The position numbers were made by a program, and so were the translations under genes. The notes below the pieces were generated by a model. It saw only the letters and a list, made by a program, of their open reading frames with translations. It did no database searches and had not been told where the DNA came from. This document shows, piece by piece, positions 34,859 to 43,282 of a stretch of DNA of 64,000 nucleotides. This DNA is from Kaistella sp. (GTDB lineage: Bacteria; Bacteroidota; Bacteroidia; Flavobacteriales; Weeksellaceae). The DNA lies in the NCBI GenBank assembly GCA_019459085.1, contig JAIBEW010000029.1, positions 124,001 through 188,000 on the forward strand, read 5' to 3'. The stretch's first letter is position 1. The number at the start of each line of letters is the position of its first letter.

Positions 34859-36178
34859 CTATTGTTTTTTATTGTTTTCCCGGTCCAGGATTCTCTGAAT
34901 CTGTTTTTCCTCCCAGTTTTTGCCAATGCCAAATACCTGCAGCGCATGCGAAGCGAGACCAATACCCCAACCCAGCATCGGCCACCAAAACCACTGGTTT
35001 TGCGGCGAAGTCCAGAGGTTTACAAAAATCAGAAAAGGGATAATCAAACAGTACGAAGCAAGGTTTCCGTAGAAACTTTTCAGTTCTTTTACTCTTTTTG
35101 TGGCATTTTCATAAGCCAGACTTTCGGGGGTGTTTTTTGTAATCATTGCGGGGTGTTTTTCGGTTAATATGGGGATTTTCACTCTGAAAAAAGCAGCTGA
35201 TTTTTCGATGAAAACATTTTGTTTGGTCAATAAAGCATAACGCTGTACGATATTCGAAAGTCCGATTCCGGCGCTTTCCTTCACCTGTTCCCGTGCCTGG
35301 AGATTATTTTCAATAAATAAAAATCCTTTTTCTGAATAAATGATGATGTTCAGCGGTTTCTGGGAAGTCGCATAATTGTGTTTGATGCAGTTTTCGAGCA
35401 GCAACTGAAGGGAAAGCGGAACGACAAAAAACTTTTGGTCGCTGTCATTCACCTTGAATTCAAAATTCACACTGTCTTCAAATCTGGTTTTTAACAGCTC
35501 ACAATAGGTTTTTGCAAAATCAAGTTCTTCTTCTACGGTTACGAGTTCCTTGTCTTTCTGTTCCAGGATATACCGGTAAATTTTCGACATAGAAGCGGTG
35601 AAATGCTGTGCCTGCGTTGGATTTTCATCGATTAAAGAACTTAAAACATTCAGGGAATTAAAGAGAAAATGCGGGTCAAGCTGGTTTTTCAGGCTTTCAA
35701 ACTGCGCGTTTGCGGAAGTCGCAATGAGCTTCTGTTCCACCACTTCTTTTCGCGTCGATTTTTTCCATTCTTCCATGAAATTTTTAGCATGAAGAAAAAG
35801 GGAGATGATCAGCGCTATATTAATTCCAAACCAATTGATGAATCCCATATTTCCGGAGAAGAATCCGTCAAAATCCTGTTTCTGGATCAGGATGAGGTTC
35901 ACATAATTGCAGATCAACACGAGGATTGTATTCACCAGAACTGTGGCAACAATTCCAAGAACAGTTCTGGTTCTGGTTTGCTCTACCCACGAAAACCTTT
36001 TAGAGAGAACCGTATTGATCCAGGAATTTCCGAGGGACAACGTAATGCAGTACAATGCAGCAACTCCGATGTTCAGAAACAGAGCTTCAGCGGTTTTTTC
36101 TTTAGTGAAAAATACAAAAGTAAAAGTCCCTATAAAAAAGGTGAGCCATGAGATCATAATGAGACTTTTTCTTTTCAT
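34859..36178 (-). CDS. LytS/YehU-type sensor histidine kinase with 2TM tail
   Basis: A 439-residue kinase: four N-terminal membrane segments (about 8-155), the His_kinase fold with phosphoacceptor His in LDPHFLFNSLNVLSSL (near 195), a reduced ATPase domain with LLENCIKHNYA and GIGLSNIVQRY, and at the C-terminus (about 355-439) a 2TM domain. This tail duplicates the separate 2TM protein that follows. There is no large extracellular sensor, so it probably senses a membrane-associated signal. Confidence 0.9.
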   Translation of the reverse strand: MKRKSLIMISWLTFFIGTFTFVFFTKEKTAEALFLNIGVAALYCITLSLGNSWINTVLSKRFSWVEQTRTRTVLGIVATVLVNTILVLICNYVNLILIQKQDFDGFFSGNMGFINWFGINIALIISLFLHAKNFMEEWKKSTRKEVVEQKLIATSANAQFESLKNQLDPHFLFNSLNVLSSLIDENPTQAQHFTASMSKIYRYILEQKDKELVTVEEELDFAKTYCELLKTRFEDSVNFEFKVNDSDQKFFVVPLSLQLLLENCIKHNYATSQKPLNIIIYSEKGFLFIENNLQAREQVKESAGIGLSNIVQRYALLTKQNVFIEKSAAFFRVKIPILTEKHPAMITKNTPESLAYENATKRVKELKSFYGNLASYCLIIPFLIFVNLWTSPQNQWFWWPMLGWGIGLASHALQVFGIGKNWEEKQIQRILDRENNKKQ

Positions 36179-36275
36179 TTTTTCAAGAATTATGAAGCAA
36201 ATATATCAGCTTTGATGAAAGAATGAAATTAAAAACTGCTGAAGGGTATATTTTCTTCGCTGAAGGGCAAATAAA

Positions 36276-36299
36276 AAACCACTGAAAAATCAGTGGTTT
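36276..36299 (-). terminator. Terminator of clpC
   Basis: AAACCACTGA/TCAGTGGTTT, a 10-bp stem with a 4-base loop and a minus-strand T run, 24 bases after the clpC stop. Confidence 0.85.
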
Positions 36300-36322
36300 C
36301 TGTCTAATCCCCAAAAATTATA

Positions 36323-38842
36323 TTATTTAGCTTTCGCTTTTTCTTTTCTGGTTACTCCTTCCAGACCGTCTTTGGCCTCATTAACGCTCAGTGTAACGGT
36401 TTCCCCTTCAGAAAACTGTTTGTTTACGAGCATTTCGGCCAGCAAATCTTCGATATATTTCTGAATGGCCCGTTTCAGCGGACGTGCGCCGAAATCTTTG
36501 TCCCAACCTTTTTCTGAAATGAAATCTTTGGCTTCTGCAGTTAGTTCCAGCTTGTAGCCTAATTTTTCAAGTCTTGAATAGAGTTTAGATAGTTCAAGAT
36601 CGATAATTTTTCTGATATCTTCCTGTTGAAGCGAGTTGAAGATCACAATATCGTCGATTCTGTTCAGAAACTCCGGTGCAAAGGCTTTCTTCAAGGCATT
36701 TTCAATCGTACTTCTTGCTCTTGCATCAGTAGTGGTTTTTTTGGCCGTTGTGCCGAAACCTACTCCATCCCCAAAATCCTTTAGGTCTCTGGTTCCGATA
36801 TTGGAAGTGAGAATAATGATCGTATTTCTGAAATCAATTTTTCTACCCAAACTGTCGGTAACATGGCCTTCATCCAGAATCTGCAGCAAAATATTAAAGA
36901 CATCGGGATGTGCTTTTTCAATTTCATCGAGCAAAATTACCGCGTAAGGTTTTCTGCGCACTGCTTCAGTCAGCTGACCGCCTTCTTCGTAACCCACGTA
37001 TCCCGGAGGAGCGCCTATCAGTCTTGAAACGGCAAATTTCTCCATGTATTCACTCATGTCAATCCGGATCAGTGCTTCATCAGAATCAAAAAGTTCGCGC
37101 GCCATTACTTTTGCCAATTCGGTTTTACCTACGCCAGTTGTTCCAAGGAATATAAAGGTTCCAATCGGTCGGTTCGGATCTTTGAGTCCGGCGCGGTTTC
37201 TCTGGATGGCTTTCACCACTTTTTTCACCGCATCTTCCTGACCGATTACTTTTCCATTCAGTTTGGCGTCCATCTGAGCCAGTTTGTCGAGCTCATTTTT
37301 ACCTACTTTGGTTACCGGAACACCGCTCATCATGGAAACGACCTCTGCTACATTTTCTTCGGAAACGGTTTCCTTTTTCTCCTTCACATTTTTATCCCAG
37401 GTTTCCTGTGCGAGATTGAGTTCAATCTGCAGCCTTTCTTCTTCATCTTTCAGTTTACGGGCTTCAAGATAATCCTGAGCTTTCACTGCTTTCTGTTTCT
37501 GTTCCTTAATTTCCTCGATCTGTTTTTCATGCTCGATGATTTCTGTCGGAACTTTCATGTTTTTGATATAGACTCTTGATCCTGCTTCATCCATCGCATC
37601 GATGGCTTTATCCGGTAAAAACCGGTCAGTGATATATCTCGCTGTAAGATTCACACACGCCAGAATTGCTTCGTCGGTATACGTAACATTATGGTGGTCT
37701 TCATATTTGTCTTTAATCTGATTCAGGATCAGCACGGTTTCCTCGATGGTGGTAGGTTCCACCATTACTTTCTGGAAACGTCTTTCCAAAGCGCCGTCTT
37801 TTTCAATATACTGTCGGTATTCATCCAAAGTTGTGGCACCGATACATTGAATTTCGCCTCTTGCGAGAGCCGGTTTGAACATATTTGATGCATCCAGACT
37901 TCCTGTGGAACTTCCGGCGCCTACAATCGTGTGCAATTCATCGATAAACAGAATGACATCGCGGTTTTTTTCCAGTTCGGTCATTATGGCTTTCATTCTT
38001 TCTTCGAACTGTCCGCGGTATTTTGTTCCTGCGACTAAACTTGCAAGATCAAGTGTAATAACGCGCTTTCCAAAAAGAACACGGGAAACTTTTTTCTGCT
38101 GAATCCTCAACGCAAGACCTTCAGCGATCGCCGATTTACCAACTCCGGGTTCACCAATCAGAAGCGGATTGTTTTTCTTCCTTCTCGATAAAATCTGGGA
38201 AACTCTTTCTATTTCCTTTTCTCTTCCGATCACAGGATCCAGTTTTCCGTCTCTTGCAAGTGAAGTTAAATCTCTCCCGAAATTATCCAGCGTTGGAGTT
38301 TTGCTTTTTCCGGTGCCGATATTTCCGGTAGGTTTGCGCATCTGTCCGAATTCTTCTCTTTCCTCGTCGTCGTCGTATGCACTCATTTTCGGATTCTGTC
38401 CCGAATTTTTAAGCATGGTGTGGTACTCTTTTGAAACCATTTCATAGTCAACATCGTAAGCATCCAAGATACTTGAAGTAGGATCTTCGGTTTTGTATAA
38501 AATCCCCAACAGGAGATGAACGGTATTAATTTCGGAACTCTGGTACTGTCTGCATTCCAGTTCCGATCTTTTCACCGCCTGATCAGCCATTTTGGTAAAT
38601 GAAATATTGGCAATATCATCGGTAAAAGGATTTAATCCGGCTACGTTCAGGGTTTCGATTTTTCTTTTTATCTGCGATAAATCGACATTCAGATTCTGAA
38701 GGATTTCTTTTGCAGAATTTTCTGTTTTTAAAATTCCTAAAAGCAAATGTTCTGTATTGAGAAATTCACTCTTCAGTCTGCGCGCCTCATTTTTACTGTG
38801 TTTGAACACCTGGCTCAAACCTTCTGAAAATTTATAATCCAT
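36323..38842 (-). CDS. clpC: ATP-dependent Clp protease ATPase subunit ClpC
   Basis: An 839-residue HSP100 unfoldase that feeds substrates to ClpP. It has the two N-terminal Clp_N repeats (LNTEHLLLGILKT and INTVHLLLGILYK), AAA+ domain 1 with Walker A GEPGVGKSAIAEGLAL (near 220), a coiled-coil UVR-like M domain (about 420-480), and AAA+ domain 2 with GTTGVGKTELAK (near 568) and the sensor/arginine finger region. It is monocistronic between its own promoter box and terminator. No clpP or mcsAB is adjacent. Confidence 0.95.
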   Translation of the reverse strand: MDYKFSEGLSQVFKHSKNEARRLKSEFLNTEHLLLGILKTENSAKEILQNLNVDLSQIKRKIETLNVAGLNPFTDDIANISFTKMADQAVKRSELECRQYQSSEINTVHLLLGILYKTEDPTSSILDAYDVDYEMVSKEYHTMLKNSGQNPKMSAYDDDEEREEFGQMRKPTGNIGTGKSKTPTLDNFGRDLTSLARDGKLDPVIGREKEIERVSQILSRRKKNNPLLIGEPGVGKSAIAEGLALRIQQKKVSRVLFGKRVITLDLASLVAGTKYRGQFEERMKAIMTELEKNRDVILFIDELHTIVGAGSSTGSLDASNMFKPALARGEIQCIGATTLDEYRQYIEKDGALERRFQKVMVEPTTIEETVLILNQIKDKYEDHHNVTYTDEAILACVNLTARYITDRFLPDKAIDAMDEAGSRVYIKNMKVPTEIIEHEKQIEEIKEQKQKAVKAQDYLEARKLKDEEERLQIELNLAQETWDKNVKEKKETVSEENVAEVVSMMSGVPVTKVGKNELDKLAQMDAKLNGKVIGQEDAVKKVVKAIQRNRAGLKDPNRPIGTFIFLGTTGVGKTELAKVMARELFDSDEALIRIDMSEYMEKFAVSRLIGAPPGYVGYEEGGQLTEAVRRKPYAVILLDEIEKAHPDVFNILLQILDEGHVTDSLGRKIDFRNTIIILTSNIGTRDLKDFGDGVGFGTTAKKTTTDARARSTIENALKKAFAPEFLNRIDDIVIFNSLQQEDIRKIIDLELSKLYSRLEKLGYKLELTAEAKDFISEKGWDKDFGARPLKRAIQKYIEDLLAEMLVNKQFSEGETVTLSVNEAKDGLEGVTRKEKAKAK

Positions 38843-38893
38843 AATATTTTCTCAAATTATTAATAAAGACTGAATTGTTCTTTACTTGACAAT

Positions 38894-38901
38894 CAAAGTT
38901 A
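38894..38901 (-). promoter_or_regulatory. -7 box of clpC
   Basis: TAACTTTG on the minus strand, 51 bases before the clpC ATG. I see no CIRCE or CtsR-like operator. Confidence 0.45.
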
Positions 38902-39000
38902 CAAATACTTTACCAAAACCGATTAATGACTTTATGGCAGAAAAAAATTTCCTTATCTCACTGAAATTGTTTAGGTTTGTTTCCTTTTTAAAATAAAATT

Positions 39001-39237
39001 ATGGGAACATCTTTTGCAGATTTTATGGGTTATGGCGCCTCTTTTTTCGTCGTTTTGAGTTTCCTGCTGAAGGATTTGAAAAAAATCAGAATTATCAACC
39101 TTATCGGCTGCATTTTATTTGTGCTTTATGGGGTGATGAAAGGTGAAGGCGACCTGAAAAGCATGTACTGGCCTGTGATTATTCCGAATGTAATCCTGTG
39201 TTTTGTACAGGTTTACCATCTGGCTAAAAAAGATTAA
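39001..39237 (+). CDS. Small YgjV-like inner membrane protein
   Basis: A 78-residue protein with three hydrophobic segments and the pattern GYGASFFVVLSFLLKDLKKIRIINLIGC, which resembles the YgjV family (related to PQ-loop/SemiSWEET folds). No known activity. It overlaps the extended reading frame of the following glycosyltransferase, but with the GTG start at 39248 there is a 10-base gap. Confidence 0.75.
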   Translation: MGTSFADFMGYGASFFVVLSFLLKDLKKIRIINLIGCILFVLYGVMKGEGDLKSMYWPVIIPNVILCFVQVYHLAKKD

Positions 39238-39247
39238 ATTTTGTACC

Positions 39248-40345
39248 GTGAAAGTTTTAGTAAGCGTTTTCAATAATTTAGCGACAGACCAACGGGTAGA
39301 AAAGGTCTGCAAAACTTTATCAGAAAACGATTACGAAGTGGAACTTATCGGGAACAGTTGGGGCGGCTTGCCCGAAATGCAGAGGAATTACCCTTTTTCA
39401 AGGATTGTTTTACAATCAAAAACCCTGCGGTTTGCTTATATTGAGTTCCAGTGGAAGCTTTATAAAAAACTGCTTTCCAGTGCCGGTAAAGACACGGTTC
39501 TGCTTTCAAATGATCTCGACACACTGCTTCCCAATTACTTGATTTCAAAAAAACTGAAAACACCACTGGTTTTTGACAGTCATGAAATTTTCCCGGAAAT
39601 GCCCTCTGTTAACGGTCGTTTTGTTCAGAAAATCTGGTATCTGCTTCAAAACAGCATCGTTCCGAAGCTGAAATTTATGATGACGGCAAGCGAAAGCTAT
39701 GCAGACTGGTTTAAAAAAACCTACAATATCGAAAGACCTGTTGCGGTTCAGAATTTTCCGTTGAAGACAGGAAATCCACAGGATTATTCCCGTCTCAACT
39801 TCCCGAAAATCATACTGTATCAGGGAGCCATTAATCCGTCCCGCGGACTAGACAAAATGATTCCCGCTATGCTCCATATTGAGAATGCCGAACTCTGGAT
39901 TGCCGGAGACGGTCCCAGGAAAGCAGAATACACCTCTTTAACTAAAAATTTAGGCTTGACAAACAAAGTGAAGTTTCTCGGGAAGCTTTCCCCGGAAAAA
40001 CTTCGTGAAGTGACGTTTCGTGCCGATGTTGGTTTAAGCATTGAAGAGAACAACGGGCTCAGTTATTTTTATTCTATGCCCAATAAAATTGCAGATTATA
40101 TTCAGGCACGGATTCCGATAGTAGTTTCAGACTTTCCGGAGATGAAAAAAGCCGTGGATGTTTTTTCGGCCGGAGAAAAAATAAGGGACTACAGCGAGCT
40201 TCCAGACAAAATAAACGCAGTGCTGAACAATGGCAAACAATTTTATGAAAATGCCCTGAATACTGCATCTGAAACGATGTGCTGGGAAAAAGAAGCGCCA
40301 AAACTCATTGACCTTTTCAAAAAAGCAAGTTCGGCGAACATCTAA
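39248..40345 (+). CDS. GT4-type glycosyltransferase
   Basis: About 365 residues in the two-Rossmann GT-B fold: start KVLVSVFNNLATDQRVEKV, central FDSHEIFPEM, and the C-terminal nucleotide-sugar domain with YQGAINPSRGLDKMI, IAGDGPRKAEY and the ExxxGLS motif (EENNGLSYFYSMPNKIADY). An ATG lies 45 bases further upstream, inside the YgjV-like gene, but the GTG at 39248 gives the natural beginning of the domain. Sugar and acceptor unknown; surface polysaccharide or lipid glycosylation is likely. Confidence 0.85.
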   Translation: MKVLVSVFNNLATDQRVEKVCKTLSENDYEVELIGNSWGGLPEMQRNYPFSRIVLQSKTLRFAYIEFQWKLYKKLLSSAGKDTVLLSNDLDTLLPNYLISKKLKTPLVFDSHEIFPEMPSVNGRFVQKIWYLLQNSIVPKLKFMMTASESYADWFKKTYNIERPVAVQNFPLKTGNPQDYSRLNFPKIILYQGAINPSRGLDKMIPAMLHIENAELWIAGDGPRKAEYTSLTKNLGLTNKVKFLGKLSPEKLREVTFRADVGLSIEENNGLSYFYSMPNKIADYIQARIPIVVSDFPEMKKAVDVFSAGEKIRDYSELPDKINAVLNNGKQFYENALNTASETMCWEKEAPKLIDLFKKASSANI

Positions 40346-40356
40346 TACCGAATTCT

Positions 40357-40364
40357 TATCTTTG
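40357..40364 (+). promoter_or_regulatory. -7 box of the sufE-GT9 pair
   Basis: TATCTTTG, ending 19 bases before the sufE ATG. Confidence 0.6.
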
Positions 40365-40383
40365 CGCAAATCAACCATTACAC

Positions 40384-40803
40384 ATGACCCTCAAAGAAAA
40401 ACAACAGGAAATTGTAGAGGAATTTGCCTTTCTTGACGACTGGGAACAGAAATACGAATACATTATCGATCTCGGAAAGGAACTGAAAGGACTTCCGGAA
40501 AACGCTAAAACTGACGACAATCTAATTAAAGGATGTCAGTCGAAAGTTTGGATTGTCGCCGAATACAGAGACGGGAAACTGTTCTTCAATGCCGATTCCG
40601 ACGGTATTCTGCCAAAAGGAATCGTTTCGCTGCTGGTTTCCATTTACAGCGGTCACACTACTCAGGAAATTCTGGATTCAGATTTTAAATTCATTGAAGA
40701 TATCGGTCTGCAGGAATTCCTCTCACCTTCCAGAGCCAACGGTTTAATGGCCATGACCAAACAGATTAAATTTTACGCAGTAGCATTTCAACTGAAAAAG
40801 TGA
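40384..40803 (+). CDS. sufE: SufE family sulfur acceptor
   Basis: A 139-residue protein that takes persulfide sulfur from the cysteine desulfurase SufS for iron-sulfur assembly. The acceptor cysteine is in LIKGCQSKVWIVAE (near residue 51), followed by the characteristic ADSDGILPKGIVSLLVSIYSG. The suf operon itself is not in the window. Its TGA overlaps the GTG start of the next gene by 4 bases. Confidence 0.95.
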   Translation: MTLKEKQQEIVEEFAFLDDWEQKYEYIIDLGKELKGLPENAKTDDNLIKGCQSKVWIVAEYRDGKLFFNADSDGILPKGIVSLLVSIYSGHTTQEILDSDFKFIEDIGLQEFLSPSRANGLMAMTKQIKFYAVAFQLKK

Positions 40804-41765
40804 CAAGAATTTTAGCATACAGGTTCTCAGCTTTTGGCGATGTTGCAATGACGGTGCCTGTTTTCCGTGAAATTTTAGAGCAAAATCCTGATGTTGAAAT
40901 TATTCTGGTCACCCGGAACAGTTTCAGCGATCTTTTTGCCGGCATTCCGAATCTTTACTGCAAAGGGATTAATATTGATGAGTACAAAGGTTTTTTCGGA
41001 ATGGGAAAACTAGCCGGCGAACTTACTGATGGATTTAAACCCGATTATATTGCCGATCTGCACGATGTGATCCGCACCAAAATCCTCAACCGTGCCTTCA
41101 GACGAAAAAAATTTCCGGTTTTTAAAATCGACAAAGGAAAAGAGGAGAAAGATATTCTCACCGACATCTGGAATATTGAAAAATCACCCCTGAAACATAC
41201 TACCGAACGCTACGCTGATGTCTTCCGCGAGATTGGCTTAACGGTAAAACTGTCTCATCAGTACAGAGAATCTTCTGCTGAGAAATCCGGCATCGGATTC
41301 GCTCCTTTTGCACAACATTTCGGAAAGATGCTTCCTTTGGAAAAATCCTTCGAGGTTGCAAAACTTCTTTCCAAAAATCATAAAATTTACTTTTTCGGCG
41401 GCGGTAGTGATGAAATCGCCATTCTGGATGAATGGGAGAAAAAAATACCAAATAGTGTCAACCTTGCCGGCAAGCTTTCTTTGAAGGAAGAACTGCAGAA
41501 AATTTCACAACTTCGTCTGATGATTTCCATGGATTCCGCAAACATGCATCTGGCAAGCCTCGTAGGAACCAGATGCGTTTCGGTTTGGGGTTCAACCCAT
41601 CCATTTGCTGGTTTTTTGGGATACGGACAAAGTGAAGATGATGTGGTACAGGTGAAGGAACTTACGTGCAGACCGTGTTCGGTTTTCGGTGACCGCGAAT
41701 GTTACCGCGGCGATTATGCCTGTCTTCATGAAATCAACATCCAGAAGATTATCGAAAAAATTTAA
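40800..41765 (+). CDS. Glycosyltransferase family 9 (heptosyltransferase-like)
   Basis: A 321-residue protein of the ADP-heptose:LPS heptosyltransferase family. It starts with GTG in the GTGA overlap with sufE and has the family N-terminus ILAYRFSAFGDVAMTVPVFR, DYIADLHDVIRTK in the first domain and IGFAPFAQHFGKMLP plus SMDSANMHLASLVGTRCVSVWGSTHP in the second. It probably acts in LPS core synthesis. The coupling to sufE is common in these genera but has no clear functional reason. Confidence 0.9.
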   Translation: MTRILAYRFSAFGDVAMTVPVFREILEQNPDVEIILVTRNSFSDLFAGIPNLYCKGINIDEYKGFFGMGKLAGELTDGFKPDYIADLHDVIRTKILNRAFRRKKFPVFKIDKGKEEKDILTDIWNIEKSPLKHTTERYADVFREIGLTVKLSHQYRESSAEKSGIGFAPFAQHFGKMLPLEKSFEVAKLLSKNHKIYFFGGGSDEIAILDEWEKKIPNSVNLAGKLSLKEELQKISQLRLMISMDSANMHLASLVGTRCVSVWGSTHPFAGFLGYGQSEDDVVQVKELTCRPCSVFGDRECYRGDYACLHEINIQKIIEKI

Positions 41766-41788
41766 ATTCTTCCCGACAGAAAATAAAA

Positions 41789-41814
41789 AAACTCCTCAAT
41801 TTCTTGAGGAGTTT
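41789..41814. terminator. Bidirectional terminator shared by the GT9 gene and tRNA-Val
   Basis: An 11-bp perfect stem AAACTCCTCAA/TTGAGGAGTTT with a TTTC loop. It ends one base from the mature 3' end of the tRNA, so the tRNA primary transcript would end right after the gene. Confidence 0.85.
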
Positions 41815-41815
41815 G

Positions 41816-41890
41816 TGGGCCCTGAGGGATTCGAACCCCCGACCCTCTGGGTGTAAACCAGATGCTCTGAACCAACTGAGCTAAGAGCCC
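41816..41890 (-). tRNA. tRNA-Val (anticodon TAC)
   Basis: A 75-base cloverleaf: acceptor GGGCTCT/AGGGCCC (two G-T pairs are tolerated), D arm AGCTCAGTTGGTTCAGAGC, anticodon stem TCTGG/CCAGA with loop TTTACAC (anticodon TAC), and T arm with GGTTCGAATCC. The 3' CCA is not encoded and must be added. It is a single tRNA gene, not in a cluster. Confidence 0.96.
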
Positions 41891-41945
41891 TATTTACCGT
41901 CATTTGATATATCAAATTTTGGTTTGGCAAATATACAACGTTTTT

Positions 41946-43184
41946 TTATTTCTCCAAATTTTTTTCTAAAAATTCACCCACTACAAAGTTGCTTCCGCCG
42001 ATAAAAATCATTTCTTTATTTTTAACATTCTGTTTTGCAGAAAGATATGCACCATCCAGCTGATCAAAAATAGTGTAAATAATTTTTGATTTTTTTAATA
42101 AATCCTCATAATCATGCGGATCCCGGCCACGGTTCACATATGGTTTCACAAAATAGAACTGTGCGTTTTGCGGCAATATCCTCAAAACTTCATCAATATC
42201 TTTATCCTTCACGAATCCCAGAATGACGTGTTTGTAATCCGGAATTGAGTTGAGCTGGGCAAAAACTTCAGTAAGTCCGGCTTGGTTATGTGCAGTATCA
42301 CAAATGGTTAAAGGGTTTTTGGAAAATTCATACCACCTGCCGAGGAAACCCGTGTTTTTCTGAACCTTCAAAAGTCCGCGTTCAATATGGGTTTCATCAA
42401 TCTGACCTCCCTCTTTCTGCAGTTCTTCGATTAAACCGAGAACCACTTTGATGTTTTTTTTCTGATAATTTCCCTTCAGATCAGAAACAAAAGCTGGTTG
42501 AAACTCCGTAACATCAATAAAAGGGGCGTTTTTTTCCTCTGCTTTCTTTTTGATGATCTTTTTAACCGATTCATTTTCATCTCCTGAAATTATTGGCGTT
42601 TCTTTCTTTACGATTCCCGCTTTTTCGACGGCGATCTTCTCAACGGTATCTCCAAGAATATTCTGATGATCGAGCGCTACATTGGTAATGGCCGTCACGA
42701 TTGGATGAATGATGTTTGTGGAATCCAGTCTGCCACCCAGTCCGACTTCAATAATCGCAAAATCCACTTTCCTTTGATAAAAATATTCAAAAGCCATGAT
42801 CGTGGTGAATTCAAAAAAAGAAGGCCTGATTCCGGGCGGTAAGTCTTTTAGTTTTTGAATGAATTCATAGACAAACTTCCTATCGCAGTTTACTCCGTTA
42901 ACTTTAATCCTTTCTGTGAAATCAATGAGGTGGGGCGAATTGTACAACCCGACGGTATAACCCGCTTCCTGAAGAACCGATGATAGCATGTTGCTCACGG
43001 AACCTTTCCCGTTGGTGCCGCCGATGTGGATGGTTTTAATTTTATCCTGCGGATTGCCAAAAAACGCACAAAGTTCCGTGATATTCTGCAAACCGGGTTT
43101 GTAGGCTTTTTTTCCGTCGATCTGGTAATTGGGAGCCTGAACGAACAGCCATTCCACTGCTTCCTGATAGTCTTTGTTTGTCAT
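41946..43184 (-). CDS. folC: Folylpolyglutamate/dihydrofolate synthase
   Basis: A 412-residue Mur-ligase-like enzyme that adds glutamate to dihydropteroate and folates. It has the ATP-binding loop in HIGGTNGKGSVSNMLSSVLQ (near 53), FFEFTTIMAFEYF, the metal-binding GLGGRLDSTN (near 148), and the C-terminal GFVKDKDIDEVL domain. The start is preceded by TGATTTTTG, close to a -7 box and only 5 bases from the ATG, so its message may be leaderless. Confidence 0.95.
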   Translation of the reverse strand: MTNKDYQEAVEWLFVQAPNYQIDGKKAYKPGLQNITELCAFFGNPQDKIKTIHIGGTNGKGSVSNMLSSVLQEAGYTVGLYNSPHLIDFTERIKVNGVNCDRKFVYEFIQKLKDLPPGIRPSFFEFTTIMAFEYFYQRKVDFAIIEVGLGGRLDSTNIIHPIVTAITNVALDHQNILGDTVEKIAVEKAGIVKKETPIISGDENESVKKIIKKKAEEKNAPFIDVTEFQPAFVSDLKGNYQKKNIKVVLGLIEELQKEGGQIDETHIERGLLKVQKNTGFLGRWYEFSKNPLTICDTAHNQAGLTEVFAQLNSIPDYKHVILGFVKDKDIDEVLRILPQNAQFYFVKPYVNRGRDPHDYEDLLKKSKIIYTIFDQLDGAYLSAKQNVKNKEMIFIGGSNFVVGEFLEKNLEK

Positions 43185-43282
43185 AATGCAAAAATCATAA
43201 AAATTAAGCTGTTAAAAATTAAAACCGCGAAAAAAATGTAACATTGTGTGAAAAATTACGTCTAATATTCCTAAAAACTATC

